Virus record (IMG/VR): IMGVR_UViG_3300008267_001670
Location: 1-25,973 of that record
Origin: a virus
DNA length: 25,973 nt
Direction: 5' to 3' (one strand)
In this document: positions 20,521 through 25,973 of the stretch, piece by piece
Layout of the letters: each line of letters opens with the position of its first letter
Numbering within the stretch: the first letter of the stretch is position 1
The notes under the pieces: generated by a model
What the model was told of the DNA's origin: nothing
What the model saw: the letters and a program-made list of their open reading frames with translations, nothing else
Databases searched by the model: none
Program-made: the position numbers and the translations under genes

Positions 20521-20702
20521 CACTTCTTCTCCTCTGGTTTAACTAGCAACTCAGGACAAGTCCCTGCCGCTGTACAAATTGGTGGCTTGCATTCTGTCTT
20601 ACCCCAATTGTTTGGGTCTTGACACTCATATCTGTAACGATCATCGCAGCCAGTCAGCGCCACAAGCAGTACAGACAGAAACCAAATTTCATACACATTC
20701 AT
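20520..20702 (-). CDS. Cys-rich small lipoprotein, 60 aa
   Basis: A signal segment (W-F-L-S-V-L-L-V-A-L) leads to L-T-G-C with Cys19, a perfect lipobox. The mature part has D-D after Cys (an inner-membrane retention signal in E. coli-type sorting) and three further Cys residues within the next 33. The n-region (M-N-V-Y-E-I) has no basic residue, which is unusual. AAAGGA precedes the ATG. Phages use such lipoproteins for lysis control or superinfection exclusion; which applies here is open. Confidence 0.75.
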   Translation of the reverse strand: MNVYEIWFLSVLLVALTGCDDRYRYECQDPNNWGKTECKPPICTAAGTCPELLVKPEEKK

Positions 20703-20989
20703 TTGTCTTTATCCTTTCGCTGTTGAGCCTCAATGTCACGCCTAAGAGTTTCCATTTTTTTAATTTGAGTCTGAGCTTCTTTTTTTGTTTGAAGCACATC
20801 CATGTACAGCATTCCAAGAAGCGGGAGCAGCGTAACTACCAAAATTAAGGCCGCGATGTACCCCATAACTATTTCCCAATCCTGCTTAAGAGGCCGAGGA
20901 GTATCCATAGATACAGGAGGAAAAGAAAAGTCGCTAGTAGGTACGCTTGCCTTTCGTTTAGGAGTCGCTCCTTTTCCTTGCGTTGCCAT
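20699..20989 (-). CDS. Single-span membrane protein, 96 aa, overlapping gene upstream
   Basis: A basic N-terminal tail of about 38 residues (G-A-T-P-K-R-K) precedes one hydrophobic span, M-G-Y-I-A-A-L-I-L-V-V-T-L-L-P-L-L-G. A charged helix with heptad character follows to the end (K-D-K-D-K). The start at 20989 lies 121 bases inside the 223-aa gene in another frame. An internal ATG at 20908 would cut this to 40 bases but has no binding site. It couples to the lipoprotein gene by ATGA. A second holin, antiholin or lysis regulator is possible. Confidence 0.65.
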   Translation of the reverse strand: MATQGKGATPKRKASVPTSDFSFPPVSMDTPRPLKQDWEIVMGYIAALILVVTLLPLLGMLYMDVLQTKKEAQTQIKKMETLRRDIEAQQRKDKDK

Positions 20990-21540
20990 GATTCATCATC
21001 TCGCTTTTTCCTTGCTTTGTCTTGCTCTGCTTTAATGATGTCCCGCATCTGAAACGTCCGGCTGTACAAAGCACCCATCTCTTTAGGAGCGCCGTACACC
21101 ATCGCCTCTCTTATCTCCACTTCCAGCGCCGCCATCTGATCTTGCGCCATGATCCTGTGGAGCGCGGCCTCCATCAAATTTGCGTCAGGATCGTAGACAG
21201 TCTTACTCTTCTCTTCCTCTTCTCTCAAGTGCGCCGCTAACTGATCCTGCAAACGAAAAAAAGTAGACAGTTGAGTGACGATGTTGGACATCACCACGGC
21301 TTCGTCTACTGCTTCGTACTTTGCCTTTTTTCGCGTCTGCTGGACAGGCTGTTTGGCCGCTGGCTTTGAACCGAATAGCTTTGACCAAAATGATCTAACC
21401 TCGTTGGCAACACCAATAGCTTCTTCAACAGTGGACTTGACCTCCATGAAAGACTCTTTGGCCTGCTTATACAGAGCAACTCCCTCTGTGACAGCACTAA
21501 CGCAGGCTCTGGCGGCCAAGAGGATCGTGAGAGGGTCCAC
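20869..21540 (-). CDS. Tail-anchored helical membrane protein, 223 aa, GTG start
   Basis: The start is GTG (21540), four bases after the preceding stop, with GGGG upstream. The protein is helical and charged, with A-K-E-S-F-M-E-V-K-S-T-V-E-E-A near 27-41, a basic segment near 60-75, and long coiled-coil-like stretches. It ends in a hydrophobic span (L-L-A-T-F-L-F-L-L-Y-L-W-I-L-L-G-L-L), a tail anchor. No family is recognised with confidence. Its place at the head of the lysis block and its single C-terminal span make it a candidate for a membrane-associated lysis or envelope protein. Confidence 0.68.
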   Translation of the reverse strand: MDPLTILLAARACVSAVTEGVALYKQAKESFMEVKSTVEEAIGVANEVRSFWSKLFGSKPAAKQPVQQTRKKAKYEAVDEAVVMSNIVTQLSTFFRLQDQLAAHLREEEEKSKTVYDPDANLMEAALHRIMAQDQMAALEVEIREAMVYGAPKEMGALYSRTFQMRDIIKAEQDKARKKRDDESWQRKEKERLLNERQAYLLATFLFLLYLWILLGLLSRIGK

Positions 21541-21544
21541 ATCG

Positions 21545-21742
21545 TTACATCCCCAAAAGTTTCTTCACAATGTCGGCGGCCACGCCTGGTCCAAACAGGA
21601 TGGCGGCAATGACAATATAGAGCTGAATCTCAATCTTCTGCATCCTGCCCTTGCCACTCTCCAGCTTCTCTTCGATGGATTTATATCTCTCATCGCAGAT
21701 CGCTTGGTGGACGGCAAACTCCTTTTCTATGGAGTCGCTCAC
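21545..21742 (-). CDS. Small membrane protein, XhlA/holin-like, 65 aa, GTG start
   Basis: An N-terminal charged coiled-coil helix (about 5-36: [20 protein letters not shown]) is followed by one hydrophobic span ([14 protein letters not shown]) and K-K-L-L-G-M. This is the XhlA-type layout used by accessory holins. The start is GTG overlapping the previous TGA (GTGA), indicating coupled translation. Confidence 0.7.
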   Translation of the reverse strand: MSDSIEKEFAVHQAICDERYKSIEEKLESGKGRMQKIEIQLYIVIAAILFGPGVAADIVKKLLGM

Positions 21743-21894
21743 CCTGTCACCTCATCTGCTGGCTCTGGTGTGTTGCCTTCAGCAAGCCATGCTAGGTATT
21801 GCTGGTAGTCGGTGTTGTCGGGCGCAAAGGGTATGAATGCGCCGTCAGATAGACGTTGCACAGCGCCACCAAAAGGTAAAAGTTTGTATTGCAT
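21739..21894 (-). CDS. 51-aa tail-fibre-assembly-like protein
   Basis: A short ORF begins two bases after the tail fibre stop, with GGAG 8 bases before its ATG, and ends in a GTGA overlap with the next gene. It reads [10 protein letters not shown] and [20 protein letters not shown], then E-G-N-T-P-E-P-A-D. The pattern I-P-x-x-P-x-N-x-D-Y-x-x-Y-L-x-W-L-x-x-G-N is widely found in small proteins encoded just after phage tail fibres, often called fibre assembly proteins. Location and motif agree well. Confidence 0.75.
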   Translation of the reverse strand: MQYKLLPFGGAVQRLSDGAFIPFAPDNTDYQQYLAWLAEGNTPEPADEVTG

Positions 21895-21896
21895 GG

Positions 21897-23285
21897 TTAT
21901 AACTCCGCTGAAAGTTCAAGGTAATTAGGAATATAAAAAAAACCAGCCTGAGTTGTAAACGTGCTGCCACTTCTATAGACACGAGTTAGTTTTGTGGAGC
22001 CAGTATCAAATGCCGTTGGCGTTTGTGTATTTATGTCTCCAACACTTCCAACAATGTTAATAGTTCCATTTAAAGTACAAGTAGGGGCTGTGCGCTTTTC
22101 AACTTGCCACATTATATTTCCATACCAATCTGTTGTTCTTACAGCAACAGTGCCATAAACTCCAGTAGGCAATTTTTCATAGTATCTTTGTGCTAACTGC
22201 AACTCAGTCCCATAAGGTCTGTAATCAAAGCTCGTTGCTGTTGAGCCTTTTTCTAGCTGTACGCCTGTGAGATAGAAGGTAGACCCATTAGTTGATACTA
22301 AATTTGTTGTTCCTGATGCACCATAAACAGTTCCACCATTCCAAGCGTTTACTGCACCTTGAAAATTAGTTCCCAAACCTATATAAAAATTAACTCTAAT
22401 TCCAGCACCATTTGTTGTTAGCCAAGTACCAGTTATATCTCCAGCAATGGTTACTGTTTTATATTCAAATGTATTTGCAGAATTTACTGTGTAAGTAAAT
22501 GGATATACTCTTGTGTCGTTTTGATTTACTAAAACAGCACTATATGTTCCTGTTACAGAACTACGCACCCAAAAAGATACAGTTACAGTTTTTGCATTGG
22601 CAGTACCAAAGCCAAAATCGGCAATGTTATACCCTTCTATTGGTTGGGTTACTGCAAAATAATCTGCCGCACCAACGGTGTATGCAGAAGAAGAAGTAAT
22701 TAACAAAGAATTATTAAATCCAACAGGTGCAGTTGATGATTGTTGAACGGTAAACTTTGAAGATGCAGAAATTTCTGTTTTCCATCGGTCTAATGTATAA
22801 GCAAGGTTTGCAGGAGTAACACTAGCACCAGCGTTCCTTTGGTCAATCACCATTGCGCCATTTATGATGCGGTTCTTGAAGCCAAAGTTGCTGGAAGCAT
22901 TAAATACATCATAGCCATCAACTTTAGCTGTGATTTCGCCAGTGCCTTTTGCTACTAACTTAAAGCCAATATTTGTATCACCACCTGACGCTGTCAATGT
23001 TGGTGCGACACCAGTAGCAGCATTAGCCAAAGTCAACTCATTGACAGCAGACGTTGTTGCTGTGACTTTCAGCAGCTCGTTGCCGTTGGTGTCAATGACA
23101 TCGCCAACAATTTTTAGCTTCTTACCCGATCCAATGTTCAAGCCAACTGAAGTGCCAGTGCCGGCAGCCGCAAAGATTGCGTCAACCAAGTCTAGGTCAG
23201 TATTGACCTTGGTTCCCCAAGTGTCGGTTGAAGCGCCGACCTCTGGCTTTGTCAGTAATAAATTTGTTGTGGTGGTATCTGCCAT
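21897..23285 (-). CDS. Tail fibre / receptor-binding protein, 462 aa
   Basis: The N-terminal 135 residues look like a virion attachment part with [12 protein letters not shown] and repeated T-x-T-A strands (V-T-A-T-T-S-A). From residue 137 on, [17 protein letters not shown] starts a beta-rich domain with features of carbohydrate-binding sandwiches ([22 protein letters not shown]). It closes with [10 protein letters not shown], common in phage receptor-binding fibres. Start 23285 has AGGAG 8 bases upstream and is preferred to 23315. The distal part is markedly A+T rich. Confidence 0.8.
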   Translation of the reverse strand: MADTTTTNLLLTKPEVGASTDTWGTKVNTDLDLVDAIFAAAGTGTSVGLNIGSGKKLKIVGDVIDTNGNELLKVTATTSAVNELTLANAATGVAPTLTASGGDTNIGFKLVAKGTGEITAKVDGYDVFNASSNFGFKNRIINGAMVIDQRNAGASVTPANLAYTLDRWKTEISASSKFTVQQSSTAPVGFNNSLLITSSSAYTVGAADYFAVTQPIEGYNIADFGFGTANAKTVTVSFWVRSSVTGTYSAVLVNQNDTRVYPFTYTVNSANTFEYKTVTIAGDITGTWLTTNGAGIRVNFYIGLGTNFQGAVNAWNGGTVYGASGTTNLVSTNGSTFYLTGVQLEKGSTATSFDYRPYGTELQLAQRYYEKLPTGVYGTVAVRTTDWYGNIMWQVEKRTAPTCTLNGTINIVGSVGDINTQTPTAFDTGSTKLTRVYRSGSTFTTQAGFFYIPNYLELSAEL

Positions 23286-23296
23286 GCTGAAAACTC

Positions 23297-23941
23297 CTAT
23301 GCGGCCTGTTGCCAAGTGATTGAATTGTCTGCTAAATCAGACCAACTTTCTGATGTGTCTGCAACTGGTGACCAGCTCTCTGATGTATCTGGAACAGCAC
23401 CCCAGCCATACCCAATGATGATGCCAGCAGCGCCAATAGACTGAACCCCAATTATCCCTATGGATATGACATTTGATGCAGTGCCAACATTGCCTGTACC
23501 CTCAACGCCAGTAATTGCTTGGAAAGTGATGACCTCTGATGGCATCGTTTCCACAGCACCAGTCGCAGCATTGCCGCTAACTGCTGTGGTGCTTGTCAAT
23601 CCAACAGTGCCAGCAGCAGCTGTAGACGCATTGCCTGTTAAATCAACGGCAGCAGACTGAGTGACGCTGCCAACTGCCAAGGTTGACGCATTGCCGGTGA
23701 TGGCATTGGTTGATTCTGTTAAAACCGATCCAACAGCACCAGTAGCTGCATTGCCTGTGATGGCAACAGATACAGTTAATCCAACTGTGCCTACATTGCC
23801 GGTGGCAATAGTGCCATCTTCTTGGATTGATCTGTCTGTTAATAGCGTGCCAACGGCACCAGTAGACGCATTGCCGCTGATAACGACATTGCCTATGCCA
23901 TACGCACCTAGACCATAGTAGCCAGAACCATATGCAGCCAT
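23297..23941 (-). CDS. Repeat-built structural protein, 214 aa
   Basis: A Gly/Tyr-rich start ([15 protein letters not shown]) is followed by about eight imperfect repeats of roughly 20 residues with the pattern [12 protein letters not shown]. Such regular Gly/Ala/Val/Thr units suit a beta-solenoid or fibrous shaft. The end holds a separate short duplication around D-T-S-E-S-W-S, followed by a third degenerate copy. It lies directly upstream of the tail fibre gene, so a tail spike base, fibre shaft or capsid decoration is possible. Confidence 0.7.
   Translation of the reverse strand: MAAYGSGYYGLGAYGIGNVVISGNASTGAVGTLLTDRSIQEDGTIATGNVGTVGLTVSVAITGNAATGAVGSVLTESTNAITGNASTLAVGSVTQSAAVDLTGNASTAAAGTVGLTSTTAVSGNAATGAVETMPSEVITFQAITGVEGTGNVGTASNVISIGIIGVQSIGAAGIIIGYGWGAVPDTSESWSPVADTSESWSDLADNSITWQQAA
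23470..23890 (-). repeat. Tandem coding repeats in the 214-aa protein
   Basis: The DNA shows recurring blocks around GCAGCATTGCC and close variants about every 60 bases, matching the T-G-N-A-S/A-T-G-A-V-G protein unit. Repeats of this size, still fairly similar in DNA, may expand or contract by slippage or recombination. Confidence 0.6.
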
Positions 23942-23954
23942 ACCGCTGCCCTAG

Positions 23955-24410
23955 TTAAGCCAGCCTGATCAGGCCAGTGCTTGCATCATTGGTAGGCATG
24001 GTCAGTGTGAATGTTCCAGCAGTCACTGTCTGACTGCCGAATGTATGCACGCTGACTGCCTTGTTTGACTGAGTGCTGTTGTAGATCAGGACCGCATCAA
24101 AGGCTGTAGCCAAGGTCACAGCAGAATAGCTAATGCTGGCGCTGGGGGTTACAAAGGCTGTAGTGCCACTGGTGCTTGGCGCAGTGCCAAAGGTCACTGT
24201 GACGCCGCCTGCCGTGTAGCCTGTGCCTGACACCTCGTTTGTTGCGCTGTAGGCTGTGGTGGCCGCATTGACAGTGGCAGATGCCAAGTACAAGGCAGCC
24301 TTGAAAGTGTCGGCGGCAGTTGAGCCGCGTGTGACGCCAACGCCAAAGTTATGGTGGCCGACAAGCAGCTCACCTTTGAAACTTGTACACATTGCTTGCG
24401 TATTGGCCAT
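23955..24410 (-). CDS. Small structural (decoration- or fibre-like) protein, 151 aa
   Basis: The product is a beta-rich protein dominated by Thr, Ala, Ser, Val and Gly (V-S-G-T-G-Y-T-A-G-G-V-T-V-T, F-T-L-T-M-P-T-N-D). It starts M-A-N-T-Q-A-M-C-T-S-F-K-G-E-L-L. It resembles small phage virion proteins, but I cannot assign a precise family. AAGGGA lies 7 bases upstream of the ATG within an 18-base stretch shared with the 580-aa gene. It sits between head-tail joining and tail genes. Confidence 0.68.
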   Translation of the reverse strand: MANTQAMCTSFKGELLVGHHNFGVGVTRGSTAADTFKAALYLASATVNAATTAYSATNEVSGTGYTAGGVTVTFGTAPSTSGTTAFVTPSASISYSAVTLATAFDAVLIYNSTQSNKAVSVHTFGSQTVTAGTFTLTMPTNDASTGLIRLA

Positions 24411-24420
24411 GATTTATCCC

Positions 24421-24609
24421 TTAAATTGTTTGACTGATGCCATCAGCAAAGACACCGCGCTTGAGCGCCATATGGACAGATCGATGAACCAACTCACCAG
24501 CAAGCCAATACTCTACCCAGCTTGTTGTCTCGGTATCGGTATCAATTGAACCCTCACGCTTTTCTAGCAATGAGTCGTCCATCTCGCCCTTGGTGGTGGT
24601 AATGATCAT
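24421..24609 (-). CDS. Conserved small late protein, 62 aa
   Basis: The product starts M-I-I-T-T-T-K-G-E-M-D-D-S-L-L-E-K-R and contains E-Y-W-L-A-G-E-L-V-H-R-S-V-H. It is small and acidic at the start, with no membrane span. The ATG overlaps the adaptor gene stop (ATGA). The combination and position right after the adaptor gene suggest a minor structural or assembly protein, but no family is recognised. Confidence 0.7.
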   Translation of the reverse strand: MIITTTKGEMDDSLLEKREGSIDTDTETTSWVEYWLAGELVHRSVHMALKRGVFADGISQTI

Positions 24610-25235
24610 CCAAATGTCCTTGCTCTAGCCAAGATCGCACCGCCTGATGTAGAACCACGATCATCTGCAATCTGCAACTGATCTAGTCCCGACTGGTACA
24701 GCGATGACCATACAGGTATTCTCGCATCATCCTGCAAGTATGGCGCAGCCTGTAAGAGTGAGCCATACAAGTAGACATCAGGCGCTTGAGTCAGCAGCCA
24801 GTTGGTGGTGTTTGTATTTGATAACTTAGCCAATTTTGCAAAGTAGACCAACTGAGCCTGGTATTCACCATCAGGAATTGGCAATAGTCTGAATTGACTT
24901 CCGACAATGGTGAAATACAGTGGCTTGCCGCTAGACAGATAAGTCGTGTTCGACAGCGAGTCCATTGCGTCAATGGTTTGAAATGACAAATTCGTAATTG
25001 GATTGGTGTTGAGCTTGATGGACTTAGTTTCTAAGAAGTCATCAGGCACAGTGCCATATTCAGCAGCAGCCGCAAATGTCGCATTTGCACGCACAATCAT
25101 TTGGCGTGTACGCAACTGGCGCTCAATTTGAGCCTCTGCCAAACTCACAAAGTCTGAAATGGCAGTCGCCAAGTCAGTGCGGTTTAGCCAGTCGCCAACC
25201 GAGGTCTTCAGCTCCGCATAAGTCGTGAGTGCCAT
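24606..25235 (-). CDS. Head-tail adaptor protein, P22 gp4-like
   Basis: The 209-aa protein begins M-A-L-T-T-Y-A-E-L-K-T-S-V-G-D-W-L-N-R. It has F-V-S-L-A-E-A-Q-I-E-R-Q-L-R-T-R, then V-P-D-D-F-L-E-T-K-S-I and L-Y-G-S-L-L-Q-A-A-P-Y-L. This is the pattern of phage adaptors that bind under the portal, first helix bundle then C-terminal extension. It would form the ring joining portal to the gp10-like hub encoded further down. The ATG shares a base with the preceding stop (TGATG). Confidence 0.78.
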   Translation of the reverse strand: MALTTYAELKTSVGDWLNRTDLATAISDFVSLAEAQIERQLRTRQMIVRANATFAAAAEYGTVPDDFLETKSIKLNTNPITNLSFQTIDAMDSLSNTTYLSSGKPLYFTIVGSQFRLLPIPDGEYQAQLVYFAKLAKLSNTNTTNWLLTQAPDVYLYGSLLQAAPYLQDDARIPVWSSLYQSGLDQLQIADDRGSTSGGAILARARTFG

Positions 25236-25891
25236 CAGGTAACCTTTTCAGTTTCTTGGATTTCACGCATCACCCAAGTGTGGTCATGCTTGAATTCAAA
25301 CATCCCAATGTGGCCTATTTCCTTGCTCACATCGTGATCTATCCATATCTTAAAGCCTGCATCTCTGGCTTTCTTACAAAAGAAAACATCCTCTCCAATG
25401 TAGCCGCGCTTGTCATGCCGCCATGGAGTCTCAAACCAAGGCTCTGACAAAGCCGCAAACACATTGGCCTTGATCAGCATCACACCCATACCAACTGAGC
25501 CAACTTCTTGCAGGCCAGTTGTTTCGGGCATTGTGTATACCAGCTCACGCTCGCCATTCTCTTTGTAAATCTGTGCAGTGGGTCCTGTAGGCATACGTCT
25601 GCGAGCGCAGTTGGTTGCCACAATGTCCAAGTCATGTTGCAGCAAACGCTCAATCATGTCCTGTGGAAACCGCATATCCGAATCAATAAAAAGCACATGG
25701 GTGCATTTTTCATGCATCGCGTCTAAGCACAATTCAGCTCGCTGGTTGGCAATAAGCGTCCCCTGTGATATTTTCAAGCTGACGGCATCATTGGTGTTCA
25801 ATGTGTGATACGCCACCATATTGACAAGATCATAGGTAAACATGGTGTGGACCATGTCACGCGCTGGCGTGCAGACTGCAATGTATTTCAT
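25235..25891 (-). CDS. GT-A (family 2-like) glycosyltransferase
   Basis: The 218-aa protein has the GT-A nucleotide-sugar fold signature: I-A-V-C-T-P-A-R at the first strand, T-L-I-A-N-Q-R-A near 45-52, V-L-F-I-D-S-D-M-R-F with the metal-binding D-x-D at 70-72, and G-E-D-V-F-F-C-K-K-A-R-D-A-G-F near 165-180. It probably moves a sugar to a virion protein or host surface glycan. It lacks membrane spans. The start overlaps the previous stop (ATGA), placing it in the head-assembly part of the late operon. Confidence 0.82.
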   Translation of the reverse strand: MKYIAVCTPARDMVHTMFTYDLVNMVAYHTLNTNDAVSLKISQGTLIANQRAELCLDAMHEKCTHVLFIDSDMRFPQDMIERLLQHDLDIVATNCARRRMPTGPTAQIYKENGERELVYTMPETTGLQEVGSVGMGVMLIKANVFAALSEPWFETPWRHDKRGYIGEDVFFCKKARDAGFKIWIDHDVSKEIGHIGMFEFKHDHTWVMREIQETEKVT

Positions 25892-25973
25892 ACTTTCCCA
25901 GGTCGTGTTCTAAAGAATTGATTGTCTGGATCGTTGAGCCATTTTTTCATGTACTCTTGATCATCGATCTTGC
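25888..25973 (-). CDS. C-terminal end of a gene cut by the right window edge
   Basis: The leftward frame ending in TGA at 25888-25890 encodes K-I-D-D-Q-E-Y-M-K-K-W-L-N-D-P-D-N-Q-F-F, then R-T-R-P-G-K-V. Its stop overlaps the glycosyltransferase ATG. Too little remains to identify it. By order it should be a head or portal-side late gene. Confidence 0.6.
   Translation of the reverse strand, partial: KIDDQEYMKKWLNDPDNQFFRTRPGKV

Noticed and set aside
21275-21808. 177-aa rightward ORF opposite the lysis block
   Set aside because: Antisense to three coupled genes with membrane spans; no binding site or domain.
1-25973. tRNA genes, integrase, attachment sites, insertion sequences
   Set aside because: Looked for on both strands by eye; no cloverleaf, recombinase motif, or terminal inverted repeats with transposase were found. 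Short tRNA-like folds could still be missed without a covariance search.

Overview
This window looks like about two thirds of a tailed-phage genome (short-tailed, P22-like layout) that infects a Gram-negative host. The evidence is one dense, almost gap-free set of genes covering phage replication, terminase, head-tail joining, DNA ejection, tail fibre and lysis functions. Most genes overlap their neighbours by ATGA, GTGA or TAATG. No ribosomal, tRNA or metabolic genes are visible. The Rz/Rz1-type spanin pair implies an outer membrane. No integrase or long repressor is present here, so a lytic life cycle is plausible but unproven, because the genome continues past both ends.

Layout. (1) 1-7654, leftward, early and replication genes: Cro-like HTH, RuvC-type resolvase, a 76-aa protein, a Cas4/RecB-like PD-(D/E)XK nuclease with four candidate Fe-S cysteines, an SSB-like protein, an intrinsic terminator, a C5-cytosine methyltransferase, a primase-helicase, an iteron-like/hairpin spacer, a 227-aa unknown, a 29-aa candidate, terminase small subunit, and a 48-aa ORF overlying a cluster of DnaA boxes. 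(2) 7655-7860, divergent control region: near-consensus rightward promoter, inverted repeats, a possible leftward promoter and a strong leftward terminator. (3) 7861-10251, rightward: eleven very small genes, several too short for routine gene calling. They include two one-helix membrane peptides, one ribbon-helix-helix candidate and two winged-helix candidates. (4) 10211-25973, leftward late genes. Read in transcription order from the right edge these are: a partial gene, a GT-A glycosyltransferase, a head-tail adaptor, small structural proteins, a repeat-rich protein, the tail fibre, a 51-aa fibre-assembly-like protein, a membrane/lysis block, a jelly-roll-like protein, a gp10-like stabilisation protein, and then four putative ejection or virion genes.

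How it fits together. The strong promoter at 7797-7824 should launch the small rightward genes, which are probably early host-takeover or anti-defence factors. The leftward replication operon makes the DNA-handling proteins. Late leftward transcription enters from beyond the right edge and runs head-on into the rightward operon, with 41 bp of overlapping convergent coding sequence. The leftward terminator at 7683-7713 is well placed to stop late transcripts that read through antisense to the accessory operon. The most interesting parts are the two candidate replication origins, the accessory operon, the out-of-frame overlaps in the lysis block, the repeat-built recognition region of the methyltransferase, and the convergent transcription arrangement. 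All functions are read from sequence motifs alone; no database search was possible.
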